64,000 nt of DNA from Peribacillus frigoritolerans (GCF_040250305.1 NZ_CP158190.1:1210001-1274000); one strand, 5' to 3'; shown: positions 24,584 through 34,210, counted from the stretch's first letter. The notes: a model not told the origin generated them from the sequence alone. Numbers and translations are program-made.

Positions 24584-25696
24584 ATGGAAAAGACGGGAAA
24601 CCCAATAATGAAAGCGCATTCAGGCGGAACTGAGCCGGAAATGTTTCGTGTATTGACTCCGGAAGGGGAAATCATTGAAACGATTGATGGAAAAATCGAT
24701 AAATCACTTATGTTAAAGATGTATGAGAGCATGCTCCTGCTCAGAACATTTGACCGAAAATCAATTAATCTCCAGCGCCAAGGCAGGATTGGAACATATG
24801 CACCTTTCGAAGGACAGGAAGCATCACAGGTAGGAAGCGCTTTAGCGTTGTCGGCAGGGGATTGGATGTTTCCCACATACCGTGATCATGGAGCTGCAAT
24901 CATTCATGGACAGGAATTATACCGCGTTTTCCTATATTGGATGGCACATTTTGACGGCTCAATTTGTCCAGAAGGAAAAAGGATTATGCCTCCAAGTGTT
25001 CCCATTGCCACTCAAATGGTTCATGCGGTTGGTACGGCTTGGGCAAGTAAGCTTAAAGGCGAACAGAATGTTAGCATTGCTTATTTTGGTGATGGAGCCA
25101 CTTCTGAAGGGGACTTTCATGAGGCACTGAATTTTGCTGGCGTTTATAAAACCCCGACAATCTTTTTCTGCCAAAATAATGGCTACGCAATCAGTGTGCC
25201 TTTTGAAAAGCAATCGGCATCCAAAACGATATCCCAGCGGGCTGCTGCTTATGACATCCATGGAGTAAGGGTGGATGGAAATGATATTTTTGCAGTATGG
25301 CTGACTGTTAAGGAGGCTGTCGAAAGAGCGCTTAAAGGGGAAGGGCCTACATTGATCGAAGCCATTACCTTTCGCTATGGCGCCCATACTACTGCAGACA
25401 ATCCGAACATATATCGCGATCAGGACGAAATTTCAACGTTCTGGAGGGAAAACCGCGATCCCATAACACGTCTTAGAAAGTATTTGAATAAAGAGGGTCA
25501 CTGGAATGAAGAGCAGGAGGAATTGGTGATAAAACAATTCAACGAACTGATCGATGCTCACCTTCAAAGAGCCGAAGGGCATCCAAAATCCGACCCGCTC
25601 GAAATGTTTAACCATGTATATGCCAAGGAGTCATGGCATCTAAAGGAACAGAAGCAGGAATTGAACCAAATCTTAAGGAAAGGCGGGAAGAAATAA
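24584..25696 (+). CDS. 2-oxoacid dehydrogenase E1 alpha (pyruvate dehydrogenase-like)
   Basis: 370 residues from ATG 24584, with AAGGGGAG about eight bases upstream; longer starts at 24509 and 24524 lack sites. Thiamine diphosphate motif: YFGDGATSEGDFHEALNFAGVYKTPTIF is the GDG-x(25-30)-N signature, ending at QNNGYAIS. RQGRIGTYAPFEGQEA and FRYGAHTTADNP are typical of E1 alpha of PDH type. With E1 beta it decarboxylates a 2-oxo acid and acylates lipoyl-E2. The stop overlaps the next start (TAATG). It is probably not the housekeeping PDH, given its catabolic neighbourhood; the substrate is unproven. Confidence 0.9.
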   Translation: MEKTGNPIMKAHSGGTEPEMFRVLTPEGEIIETIDGKIDKSLMLKMYESMLLLRTFDRKSINLQRQGRIGTYAPFEGQEASQVGSALALSAGDWMFPTYRDHGAAIIHGQELYRVFLYWMAHFDGSICPEGKRIMPPSVPIATQMVHAVGTAWASKLKGEQNVSIAYFGDGATSEGDFHEALNFAGVYKTPTIFFCQNNGYAISVPFEKQSASKTISQRAAAYDIHGVRVDGNDIFAVWLTVKEAVERALKGEGPTLIEAITFRYGAHTTADNPNIYRDQDEISTFWRENRDPITRLRKYLNKEGHWNEEQEELVIKQFNELIDAHLQRAEGHPKSDPLEMFNHVYAKESWHLKEQKQELNQILRKGGKK

Positions 25697-26679
25697 TGGG
25701 CAAAAATTTAACGATGCTCCAGGCTATTACGGAAGCGCTGGACCAAATGCTGGGTCATGATGATCGCGTGATGATTCTGGGTGAGGATATTGGAGTGAAT
25801 GGCGGGGTTTTTCGATCGACGGAAGGGCTTTATGAGAAGTATGGAAAAGATCGTGTTGTCGATACGCCATTAGCTGAATCCGGAATCATCGGCTCTGCCA
25901 TTGGTTTAGCCCTTAACGGAATGCTGCCCATAGTTGAGATCCAGTTTCTCGCCTTTATTTATCCGGGATTCGAGCAACTCGTTTCCCATGCTGCCCGTAT
26001 GAGGTATCGTACTCGTGGGCAATTTGGGGTGCCCCTCGTAATCCGTACGCCATATGGTGCCGGAATCAGGGGTCCTGAACTTCATTCCGAAAGTGTCGAA
26101 ACCTTCTTTGCCCATACTCCGGGTTTAAAGGTGGTTGCACCCAGTAATCCATATGACGCAAAAGGGCTGCTCATTTCAGCGCTCGAAGATCCAGATCCGG
26201 TGATTTTTTTGGAACCGACTAAATTGTATCGGGCCTTTAAGGAAGAAGTTCCCGACGAAATGTACCGAATACCCATCGGTCAAGCAAAAGTGGTCCAGGA
26301 GGGAAGCGACCTGACCATTTTTGCATGGGGGGCCATGTTAAGGGAGGCATTGAATGCCGCGAAAAAGATTGAAGCGGAAAAAGGCTGGCAGTGTGAAGTG
26401 GTCGATCTAAGGACATTATATCCTCTGGATAGGGATACGATCGTGCAATCCATTAAAAAGACAGGTCGTGCATTAATCGTCCATGAAGCCCATAAGACTG
26501 CCGGATTAGGTGCGGAGATCATCTCCATCATTAATGATGAAGCTCTTATTTACCTGAAAGCGCCGATTAAGCGTGTAACAGGATTTGATGTTCCGGTTCC
26601 GCCGTTTACAATAGAAGATCATTATTTACCGACTGTTGACCGGGTAAAACAAGGAATAGTCGAAACGATATCATTTTAA
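25696..26679 (+). CDS. 2-oxoacid dehydrogenase E1 beta
   Basis: 327 residues. ATG 25696 overlaps the E1 alpha stop by one base; GGCGGGAAG lies upstream. Transketolase-like fold: MILGEDIGVNGGVFRST, TPLAESGIIGSAIGLALNG with the conserved Glu contacting thiamine, and the C-terminal domain VIFLEPTKLYR and VHEAHKTAGLGAEI. Forms the alpha2beta2 E1 with the preceding product. Normal length for BkdB/PdhB/AcoB proteins; sequence alone does not separate pyruvate, branched-chain and acetoin types. Confidence 0.9.
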   Translation: MGKNLTMLQAITEALDQMLGHDDRVMILGEDIGVNGGVFRSTEGLYEKYGKDRVVDTPLAESGIIGSAIGLALNGMLPIVEIQFLAFIYPGFEQLVSHAARMRYRTRGQFGVPLVIRTPYGAGIRGPELHSESVETFFAHTPGLKVVAPSNPYDAKGLLISALEDPDPVIFLEPTKLYRAFKEEVPDEMYRIPIGQAKVVQEGSDLTIFAWGAMLREALNAAKKIEAEKGWQCEVVDLRTLYPLDRDTIVQSIKKTGRALIVHEAHKTAGLGAEIISIINDEALIYLKAPIKRVTGFDVPVPPFTIEDHYLPTVDRVKQGIVETISF

Positions 26680-26708
26680 TTGTGATCAAGGGAGAAGGAG
26701 GATGACGC

Positions 26709-27989
26709 ATGATGGAATTTAAACTTCCTGATGTAGGGGAAGGGATGCATGAAGGGGAAATTATCCAATGGCTCATCAAAGAAGGGGATGCTGTAAAACA
26801 GGATCAACCCATTGTTGAGGTGCAAACGGATAAAGTCAATGCGGAATTGACTGCTCCCGCAGCTGGAGTGGTCAAGAAGATATTTTTTTCCGAAGGGGAT
26901 ATCGTGGAAGTGGGGACCACAATATTCACAATTCAGGAAGAGAACGATATGTCAGTTCCGGATACAGGCATTATTGAAGAAGAAAACCAAATCGTGCAAT
27001 CTGGCGATGTAAAAGTGAATGCAGAGCATATTACGACTAAACAGCATCATGAGGCTGTGCGTGCGCTGGCAACACCATTCGTGCGCCAATTGGCGAGGGA
27101 AATGAAGATTGATATCGAGAAGGTTAAAGGCTCCGGTCCAGCTGGGCGAATTACCGAAAGTGACTTGAAGCAGGTTAAAGAAAATAATTCGTTTACACGG
27201 GAAAATGCCAAACAGCTTGATGACAGGATTGTTCAAGATATGGCCCTGATGAAGGATGCCAACCAGGCAAAAGGTTTGGAAAATGAGCGGGAAGAGCGGA
27301 TTCCGCTTAAAGGCATTCGTAAAAAAATCGCTGAACATATGGTAAAGTCGGTTTCGACCATTCCTCATGTAACCCATGTAGATGAATTGGAAATGGACCG
27401 ATTGAAGGAATTTAAAAATCAATTAAAGGAGTACTCCGATGATAAGGATATTAAATTGACTTTTTTGCCATTTTTCGTTAAAGCCATTGTCATCGCCTTA
27501 AAGGAGTTCAAAACATTAAACGCTTCAATTGATGAAAGAACCAATGAAATCATCCTGAAAAATTATTATCACATTGGGATTGCGACGAATACAAACGAGG
27601 GTCTCATTGTACCGGTCATAAAACATGCCGATCAAAAAACCATTTTCCAACTGGCTGATGAAATCAGGCGATTGGCAGCCCAAGCCCGTGAAGGGAAGTT
27701 GAACATAGATCAAATCACAGGCAGTACATTTACCATCAGCAATGTAGGACCTATCGGAGGCATGCACGCGACCCCGATCATTAACTATCCGGAAGCGGCC
27801 ATATTAGCTTTGCATAAAATGGAACATCGCATGGTCGTTCGCGATTTGGAAGGTGTCATCCGTTTAATGATGAATATGTCACTTTCTTTCGACCATCGTT
27901 TGATTGATGGGGTAACAGCGGTGCATTTTACCAATAGAATCAAGGAATTGCTGGAAAATCCAATTCGTTTAGTTGTGGAGATGAGATAA
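26709..27989 (+). CDS. Dihydrolipoamide acyltransferase (E2)
   Basis: 426 residues; ATG 26709 is preceded by AAGGAGGATGACGC. One lipoyl domain (1-77, lipoylated Lys in VQTDKVNAEL), a peripheral-subunit binding domain (about 118-152: ATPFVRQLAREMKIDIEKV, GPAGRITESDL), a charged linker, then the catalytic core (about 195-426). The core has IPLKGIRKKIAEHM, FTISNVGPIGG and the active-site FDHRLIDG. It transfers the acyl group from lipoamide to CoA and forms the core of the complex. E3 starts right at the stop codon. Confidence 0.92.
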   Translation: MMEFKLPDVGEGMHEGEIIQWLIKEGDAVKQDQPIVEVQTDKVNAELTAPAAGVVKKIFFSEGDIVEVGTTIFTIQEENDMSVPDTGIIEEENQIVQSGDVKVNAEHITTKQHHEAVRALATPFVRQLAREMKIDIEKVKGSGPAGRITESDLKQVKENNSFTRENAKQLDDRIVQDMALMKDANQAKGLENEREERIPLKGIRKKIAEHMVKSVSTIPHVTHVDELEMDRLKEFKNQLKEYSDDKDIKLTFLPFFVKAIVIALKEFKTLNASIDERTNEIILKNYYHIGIATNTNEGLIVPVIKHADQKTIFQLADEIRRLAAQAREGKLNIDQITGSTFTISNVGPIGGMHATPIINYPEAAILALHKMEHRMVVRDLEGVIRLMMNMSLSFDHRLIDGVTAVHFTNRIKELLENPIRLVVEMR

Positions 27990-29414
27990 ATGGTAGTTGG
28001 GGAAGTTGCTGTAGAGACGGATGTTGTCATCATGGGAGGAGGTCCGGGAGGATATGCTGCGGCTATCCGTCTCGGCCAGTTAGGAAAATCGGTCGTGATT
28101 GTTGAAAAGGATAAGCTGGGCGGGGTATGCCTTAATCGGGGCTGTATACCATCAAAGGCATTAATTCACGCAGCAGATCAATACCAAAGTCTTAACGATT
28201 TAGGGAAAATGGGAATCCGGCTGCCTCAGGAAAAAAACATTATGGACTTGGGAGTTTGGCAGGATTGGAAAGCGGGCATCACATCTCAATTGAGGCAAGG
28301 TATTGCCCATTTGTGTAAGGAAAATGGAGTGACGGTGGTTAAAGGTCAAGCAACCTTTTTATCTGATGACCGCATTGGAGTCGAAACCGATGGCGATTTT
28401 GAAACCTATAAGTTTGAGCAGGCAATTATTGCGACGGGGTCCAGGCCTTTCATTCCATCCTTCATTAAAGTCGATGGAGAATATATATTGGATTCGACTT
28501 CATCTTTGCAGCTGCAGGAAGTTCCTTCAAGCTTGTCAATCATTGGCGGAGGATATATCGGAATCGAATTGGGTATGGCATTTGCAAAGCTAGGTACTAA
28601 AGTGACCATCATTGAAATGGCCAATCGCATACTCCCCCAAGTTGCTGAAAACCTGGTAAAGGAAGTCACAAGGAATGCCAAGAAGCTTGGGATGAATATC
28701 AAAACCTCCTCGAGGGTAGAAAAGGCGACAATAGTGGATGGCCAAGTACATCTTCATGTGTCCTCGGAAGAACAGGGGACGGAAGTGGTCGTGAGCGAAA
28801 AGACCCTGGTTACAATTGGAAGGATGCCTAACACTGAAGAAATTGGCCTGAATCGGGCTGGAGTTACGGTTGGCGAGAAAGGCCATATAGCAGTGGATAT
28901 GGAATGCCGTACAAATGTGCCGCACATCTTTGCCATCGGCGACACTACACCTGGTCCGGCTCTTGCCCATCGAGCATCCAAACAGGGAATCGTGGCAGCT
29001 GAAGTGATAGGGGGGCTGCCAAGTGCCGTAGACTCACCTTATGTTCCCTATGTAATCTTCTCGGAACCACAAATAGCTGGTGTTGGTTTAAGCCGTGAAG
29101 AAGCTGAACAACAGGGATACAGCGTCAAGGTCGGCAAATTTCCGTTCAGTGCCAACGGAAGGGCGCTTGCAACGAATGAAACGGAGGGATTTGCTGAAGT
29201 AATCGTGGATGCCAATAGCCACATATTGCTCGGGATGCATATGGTAGGTGCTGATGCTTCCAACCTTATAGGTGAAGGGGTCCTTGCCCTTGAGCTGGCG
29301 GCTCGGGTCGAGGATATAGCCCTCAGCATGCATCCTCATCCAACTTTGACCGAGGGGTGGATGGAAGCGGCTGAGGCAGTTTTGGGACATGCGATTCACA
29401 TCGTAAATAAATAA
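27990..29414 (+). CDS. lpdA: Dihydrolipoyl dehydrogenase (E3)
   Basis: 474 residues, ATG 27990 abutting the E2 stop, with GGAGATGAG upstream. FAD motif GGGPGGYAAAIRLGQLG, redox disulfide GGVCLNRGCIPSKAL, NAD motif IGGGYIGIELGMAFAKLG, second FAD motif FAIGDTTPGPALAHRA, and the C-terminal base in HPHPTLTE. Re-oxidises dihydrolipoamide with NAD. Last gene of the four-gene complex operon, so the cluster is self-sufficient. Confidence 0.95.
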   Translation: MVVGEVAVETDVVIMGGGPGGYAAAIRLGQLGKSVVIVEKDKLGGVCLNRGCIPSKALIHAADQYQSLNDLGKMGIRLPQEKNIMDLGVWQDWKAGITSQLRQGIAHLCKENGVTVVKGQATFLSDDRIGVETDGDFETYKFEQAIIATGSRPFIPSFIKVDGEYILDSTSSLQLQEVPSSLSIIGGGYIGIELGMAFAKLGTKVTIIEMANRILPQVAENLVKEVTRNAKKLGMNIKTSSRVEKATIVDGQVHLHVSSEEQGTEVVVSEKTLVTIGRMPNTEEIGLNRAGVTVGEKGHIAVDMECRTNVPHIFAIGDTTPGPALAHRASKQGIVAAEVIGGLPSAVDSPYVPYVIFSEPQIAGVGLSREEAEQQGYSVKVGKFPFSANGRALATNETEGFAEVIVDANSHILLGMHMVGADASNLIGEGVLALELAARVEDIALSMHPHPTLTEGWMEAAEAVLGHAIHIVNK

Positions 29415-29435
29415 CATAACTGGAATATGTATCAT

Positions 29436-29457
29436 GGGGATTACCAATGTAGTCCCC
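29436..29457 (+). terminator. Stem-loop after the E3 gene
   Basis: GGGGATTAC pairs with GTAGTCCCC (one G-T) around CAAT. A T-rich but interrupted stretch follows, so it is a weak terminator candidate. Confidence 0.5.
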
Positions 29458-29791
29458 GATTAGAATGTTTCATTTTAATAGAGTCAGAAACCCAATCATT
29501 GGTCCCCGTAAGGCAGGGCTATCTGCAAGTTACTCCATTTCGAAAATCTGACCCGGCGTTTGACCAAACGGGAGCCGTATTAGCCTGCAATGATTCCTCT
29601 TGTAAAACTAATGGCTTATTGATATCATTTTTACTTTGGGGAAGTATGAGAAGAGTTTTCAAGAAGGCTTTGCATCCTTCCACTCCTAAACCATAACGGT
29701 TGATGAGATAACTTATCTATTCGCCATTCAACGATTGAAATGGGTTTGATTTTTTATATGAGAAAATTATGGAATGAAGGAGGCAAATGTA
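29458..29791. other. Intergenic stretch
   Basis: Contains a GC-richer patch with a possible hairpin (CCCG..GTTTG-ACC-AAAC-GGG near 29550-29570) and the promoter region of the permease gene. An 89-codon frame here lacks a ribosome site and is not accepted. Confidence 0.4.
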
Positions 29792-31171
29792 ATGGAGTCA
29801 AATGGTGGGTCACTGCAAAAAAAATTATTGCCGCGGCATATTAGCATGATGGCAATGGGAGGGGCAATAGGTACTGGGATTTTTAAAGGAAGTGCCGAAA
29901 CCATATCGTTAGCAGGGCCAGGAGTCATATTCACTTATATTTTTGCAGGATTATTACTGCTTGTAGTCATGGGTGCTATAGCAGAAATGGCAATTGTCTA
30001 TCCAAATACAAATATGAAGGGTTTCGTTCAGAAAGCATTCGGTAAGCGCTTTTCCTTCATCGTAGGCTGGATGTATTGTTTCATGTGGCTGTCCGTATGT
30101 GTCATTGAGGTAGTGGTGGCAGGAAGCTTCTTGCAGTATTGGCTCCCGGCAATCCCGCTATGGGTATTAAGTTTAGGGTGTGCGGCTTTCATCATTGGGA
30201 TTAACATGATGAATGTCAAAAATTATGGTGAATTCGAATTTTGGTTTGCTGGCATCAAAATTACAATGATCATCTTATTCATCATATTGGGAGCCTGTAT
30301 TTTATTTGGAGCCATCCCAAGCGGCGGATCTAATTATCTGCAAAACTTCACAGGGCATGGAGGGTTTTTCCCAAATGGGTGGATGTCCATCTTTTCGGCA
30401 TTACTGATCGTCATGTTCTCGTATGGCGGTTCCGAGTTAATAGGGGTGACGGTAACGGAAGCAAAGGATGCGGAACGCATTTTACCGAAGGTCATTAAAA
30501 ACTATATTTGGAGAGTCGTATTATTTTTCACCTTACCGATACTTGTAATCTGCGGTTTGATTCCATGGAACGAAATTAGCGACCAGGCAAGTCCGTTTGT
30601 ACAAGTTTTGTCAATGTCAGGTTTTCAAGGATCTGCACATATCATGAATTTCATTTTGATTACGGCCGTCTTATCAGCCGCTAACTCTGGAATATATGGG
30701 TGTACCCGAATGCTGCATTCTTTAGCTGCAGAAGGGGAAGCTCCCAAGTCGTTCTCTTATGTATCAAAAAATGGCGTTCCATTGTATAGTTTGATATTAA
30801 GTGCAGTTGTATTGGTCGTCGGTTCCATGATTACTTTCGTTGCACAGGACCAGGCATTTACTCTGTTAATGGCTTTTCCGGGTTTTGTAGTATCACTTGT
30901 ATGGATCAGCATCTGTTTAGCGCAGTTAAAACTTCGCAATTCATATCCCAAGGCTCCGAGTTTTAAATTGTGGGGATTTCCATATGTTACCTTGTTTACC
31001 ATAATCACCTTAAGCATCATTTGTGTCACGTTCGTGTTCAGTGAACAGAATCGGATCAGTATCATTGCTTGCCTGATTGTGTTGGCTGCATTAATCTCGA
31101 TTTCGATTTTTAAATTTAAAAGTGTGGATGCACAGGAAACTCCTATAATAGAAAAGGATATTGCTAAATAA
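29792..31171 (+). CDS. Amino-acid permease (APC superfamily, AAT type)
   Basis: 459 residues from ATG 29792, with GAAGGAGG nine bases upstream. Twelve membrane segments. The N-terminal signature HISMMAMGGAIGTGIFKGS with unwound-helix glycine motif, EMAIVYPNTNMKGFVQ and SYGGSELIGVTVTEAKDAERILPKVI are typical of the AAT family (YbxG, AapA, RocE, HutM relatives). Imports an amino acid with protons; the substrate is unknown. Placed between the 2-oxoacid dehydrogenase operon and an aminotransferase, it may feed that pathway. Confidence 0.9.
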   Translation: MESNGGSLQKKLLPRHISMMAMGGAIGTGIFKGSAETISLAGPGVIFTYIFAGLLLLVVMGAIAEMAIVYPNTNMKGFVQKAFGKRFSFIVGWMYCFMWLSVCVIEVVVAGSFLQYWLPAIPLWVLSLGCAAFIIGINMMNVKNYGEFEFWFAGIKITMIILFIILGACILFGAIPSGGSNYLQNFTGHGGFFPNGWMSIFSALLIVMFSYGGSELIGVTVTEAKDAERILPKVIKNYIWRVVLFFTLPILVICGLIPWNEISDQASPFVQVLSMSGFQGSAHIMNFILITAVLSAANSGIYGCTRMLHSLAAEGEAPKSFSYVSKNGVPLYSLILSAVVLVVGSMITFVAQDQAFTLLMAFPGFVVSLVWISICLAQLKLRNSYPKAPSFKLWGFPYVTLFTIITLSIICVTFVFSEQNRISIIACLIVLAALISISIFKFKSVDAQETPIIEKDIAK

Positions 31172-31180
31172 ATCCACGTA

Positions 31181-31222
31181 AAAGATACGGCATGGGCAAA
31201 GGCGTCCATGTCGTATCTTTCA
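31181..31222 (+). terminator. Terminator of the permease gene
   Basis: AAGATACGGCATGG pairs with CCATGTCGTATCTT (one G-T) and TTCATT follows; A residues on the other side allow use from the minus strand. Confidence 0.8.
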
Positions 31223-31261
31223 TTAATGATCATTGTTATACAGCAACTTCATTTCAATCGG

Positions 31262-32374
31262 TCATGCACCAGACGTTTTATTGATTATATGTTGTAAGGA
31301 TGCTATGAATCTCTCGTTTTCAGGCGGAGTGCCGATGGTCACGCGGATCGTATTTTCATAGCCTAGCAAATGACCTGAACGGATGATGACACCCTGAATT
31401 AATAACTTCTCAAAAATGTCCCTGCCAGGCTGGTTCAATTTGACCATCAAGAAGTTGGCATGTGAAGGGAAGAATGTTAATCCCATCTTGCTTAGTTCGT
31501 TTTCTAAATATCTTCTTCCTTCCCCATTCTTACGAACACATTTCTCAACGAATGGATGGTCGTCGAGGGAAGCGAATGCCGCAGCCTGTGCTAAACGGTT
31601 GGTATTGAAGGGTTCCTTCACTTTAACTAGCTCTTGTATTATGGATGCATCCATTAAACCGTATCCAATCCTTAATGCAGCCAGGCCATAAATCTTAGAA
31701 AAGGTGCGTAAGATAACCAGATTTGAATGCATATTTAGAAGTGGCAAGGTTTCTAAATATTCTCCATCTTCGACATATTCATAGTATGCTTCATCTACGA
31801 TCAGCAAAATATGTTTCGGCACCTTTTCGATAAAAGAGCGCAACTTTTCTTTTTGAACGATCGTTCCTGTTGGATTATTGGGATTACAGACAAATATCAT
31901 TCTTGTTTTTTCTGTTATGGCCTCATACATACCTTGCAGGTCATGTACACCATTAATAAGAGGTATCTTTACAGGTGTGCCGCCGTCAATCAATACATTC
32001 GTTTCATACCGTGGAAATGTCACATCAGCCATGATGACTTCATCATTTTGTTGAATATAGGTTCTTGTTAACAAACGTATCACTTCATCAGAACCATTTC
32101 CCAAAATGATATGATCTTTATTGATATTCAATTTCCTTGCCAGCTTTTCAGCTAATGCCGGTGCCATACCTTCAGGATAAAAGGAGGTTTGCTCCATCTC
32201 GGTAAGCATGGCTTCTTTTGCTAGAGGTGAGTAACCGAATGGGTTCTCATTGGATGCCAATTTAACGATCGTTTCAAGACCAAGTTCACGTTGCACTTCT
32301 TCAATTGGCTTGCCGGAAACATATGGGCTAATGCTTTCAATGTTTTGTCGAACCGGGATTTTCGTAAAGGTCAA
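31262..32374 (-). CDS. HisC-like aminotransferase (histidinol-phosphate or aromatic)
   Basis: 370 residues from TTG 32374, with GGGAGG nine bases upstream. Fold-type I PLP enzyme: LASNENPFGYSP, GNGSDEVIRLL, FVCNPNNPTGT, VDEAYYEY and the PLP-lysine motif RTFSKIYGLAALRIGYG. This is the HisC subfamily at normal length. The gene stands outside any his operon, next to an amino-acid permease and a divergent Lrp regulator. An aromatic or other amino-acid transaminase role is therefore at least as likely as histidine synthesis. Confidence 0.85.
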   Translation of the reverse strand: MTFTKIPVRQNIESISPYVSGKPIEEVQRELGLETIVKLASNENPFGYSPLAKEAMLTEMEQTSFYPEGMAPALAEKLARKLNINKDHIILGNGSDEVIRLLTRTYIQQNDEVIMADVTFPRYETNVLIDGGTPVKIPLINGVHDLQGMYEAITEKTRMIFVCNPNNPTGTIVQKEKLRSFIEKVPKHILLIVDEAYYEYVEDGEYLETLPLLNMHSNLVILRTFSKIYGLAALRIGYGLMDASIIQELVKVKEPFNTNRLAQAAAFASLDDHPFVEKCVRKNGEGRRYLENELSKMGLTFFPSHANFLMVKLNQPGRDIFEKLLIQGVIIRSGHLLGYENTIRVTIGTPPENERFIASLQHIINKTSGA

Positions 32375-32547
32375 TGCAGGTTCCTCCCTTTGGTAAATTC
32401 TGAATTTTCTTTTTCTATTTGATTATTTTAATGATAGAATATTAACTGGTAAAATTACATACAAAAAAGAATGTATTTATTGCTATCCATACAACATTTT
32501 AAAGAAATATATGCTTATATTCCTTCATTATGAAAGGCGGTTGCTTA

Positions 32548-33006
32548 ATGGATGAAATAGATGTCAGGTTACTGGAACTTTTACAAAGAGATGGACGCAT
32601 TACGATTAGTGAACTATCGAAGAAATTGGCTCTCAGTCGACCTAGCATCTCTGAACGGATGTATCGCCTGCAAGAAAAGGGGGTCATTGAGGGGTTCAGC
32701 GCAAGAGTTTCACCTCTGGCAATAGGAAGGGGTGTACTTGTGTTCATTCAGGTGAGTGAACTTAAGGTTCCTGTTTCCGATTTTGAAACATTGGTGAAAA
32801 ATGATTTAGACATTATCGAGTGCCATCGTGTAACAGGAACAGTTGGATATTTTTTGAAAGCAGCTTTAGCTGATATGGACAGCATGAGATTACTGATAGA
32901 TCGATTGATACCCTATGGACATCTTAATACATCCGTGGTTTTGACATCCCCGGTACCTTCCCGCTCCATTCTTCCAAGGATCAATGAAATGGAGGATACT
33001 AGATAA
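32548..33006 (+). CDS. Lrp/AsnC-family transcriptional regulator
   Basis: 152 residues from ATG 32548 with AAAGGCGG upstream. N-terminal helix-turn-helix: DEIDVRLLELLQRDGRITIS then SRPSISERMYRLQEKGVIEGF. The C-terminal RAM domain (about 65-150) includes ECHRVTGTVGYFLKA, where amino acids bind at the dimer interface. Divergent from the HisC-like gene with a 173-bp AT-rich spacer. It very likely controls that gene and possibly the permease and dehydrogenase genes in response to an amino acid. Confidence 0.9.
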   Translation: MDEIDVRLLELLQRDGRITISELSKKLALSRPSISERMYRLQEKGVIEGFSARVSPLAIGRGVLVFIQVSELKVPVSDFETLVKNDLDIIECHRVTGTVGYFLKAALADMDSMRLLIDRLIPYGHLNTSVVLTSPVPSRSILPRINEMEDTR

Positions 33007-33057
33007 ATCGATTCGTTCAAGTTATTGAAGTGTTTTGAACTAGGTCTTTTTCAGAAA

Positions 33058-33080
33058 GGAACGAGCAAGATGCTCGTTCC
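33058..33080 (+). terminator. Stem-loop, first copy of a repeated hairpin
   Basis: GGAACGAGCA-AGA-TGCTCGTTCC. Nearly the same hairpin recurs at 34299-34321, bracketing an AT-rich islet. Confidence 0.75.
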
Positions 33081-33090
33081 TCAGAGTGTA

Positions 33091-33140
33091 GAAAAAACCC
33101 TTTTCCCAAAATAACACTAAAGAAAAAGGGGTTTTTCTTC
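33091..33140. terminator. Bidirectional terminator
   Basis: AAAAACCC-TTTTCC pairs imperfectly with GAAAAAGGGGTTTTTC. T runs on both strands; can end the Lrp gene. Confidence 0.7.
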
Positions 33141-33302
33141 TTTTCATATAGTTGGTTGCTCGGATGGATAATACTATATATTGACGCTTATTGGGATAAA
33201 AAAACAGCTGTCGACTACAGTCTGAGAGTTCATCATTTAATTAGATGAACTCTGTATACTTATACTGTTTTAGTTCCCGATGATTAATAAATTAATCATA
33301 TT

Positions 33303-33942
33303 TTAGTTATATTTAACTTTTATATAGGGAGCACCTACACCATATGCAGTATTTGAATAATACGTATTTATAACCTTTCCGGTAGGGCTTTTTACTACGT
33401 GTTTAAATCTCTTGAAAGTAATATCTGCCCAAACACCTAATCTACTATATTTTTTTGAATTAGCTGGGATTGTTGTAGAAACTGAGGTATTATGAGCTAC
33501 GCTAACGCCCACATTATAACCACCATAACTATAAGAACCAGAAATAGTATAAGATTTTCCACGAGAAATAGTATAACTGCTTGCTTTAGCCCAAGCGTTT
33601 GTAAGAGGGTGGTAGTTTACCCATTTTTCTTTTGCTGTATTAGTAGTAATGGTTGTTGTTGTAGTTTTATGTTGCGCATGTAGGAACAATTTTTATAATT
33701 TGGCTATCTAAATAAGGACTATAGTCTTCTACTGTATCAAAAAATACTAAGGTCCCATCGTTTTTTGTTAAGCTGTACGGAGCATCAACTGTTAATTCCA
33801 CATTAGCTCCTTCAATTTCAACAATAGAACCGTCTACATTTTCTGCTGAAACCTTTGCTAAATTCCAAGAACAGATTAATAAAATAAACAGACTGAAAAG
33901 GCTAAGAAGTTGAATGTAAAACTTTTTGTTATTCATCCTCAT
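33303..33942 (-). pseudogene. Secreted protein of unknown family, split by a frameshift
   Basis: ATG 33942 follows AAAGGAGG. The first part has a signal peptide (about 1-33, ending near KVSAEN) and a short strand-rich region, then stops at a TAA near 33667. A second frame (+1) runs from there for about 125 residues: TTTTTITTNTAKEKW, then GKSYTISGSYSYGGYNVGVS and TTIPANSKKYSRLGV, with KVKYN as its last residues. The second part is Tyr-, Ser- and Thr-rich, beta-like, and has no ribosome site of its own. The two frames overlap for about 27 bp, so one inserted base explains the break. Family not recognised; secreted toxin or surface protein are guesses. Confidence 0.6.
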
Positions 33943-34027
33943 TTTAATCCTCCTTTTTTCTGAATTTTCTGCGTATGGCATACACTTTATAGTATATAAT
34001 ACAAATTAACTAAATGGAGGTAATATT

Positions 34028-34210
34028 ATGAAATTATTAGCCGGTATAATAGCATTGTCTGTTTCTTTTATACTATTTATTTATTTGTATGGATTAAAAG
34101 TTGATCACTCTATTAAATACAACGGAAGTTTTTATACCTTTCCAGCAATACTATTATTGATAGCCGTATTTTGTTTTGTATCAATTATGGCGAAAAACAA
34201 CAAAGATTGA
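34028..34210 (+). CDS. Small two-span membrane protein
   Basis: 60 residues; ATG 34028 follows TGGAGG with good spacing. Two hydrophobic helices (about 3-24 and 38-55) are joined by a polar loop (KVDHSIKYNGSFYTF), with a basic tail AKNNKD. AT-rich like the divergent secreted-protein gene at 33942, with 85 bp between the starts. Pairing with a secreted protein recalls an immunity protein, but nothing proves this. Family not recognised. Confidence 0.65.
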   Translation: MKLLAGIIALSVSFILFIYLYGLKVDHSIKYNGSFYTFPAILLLIAVFCFVSIMAKNNKD

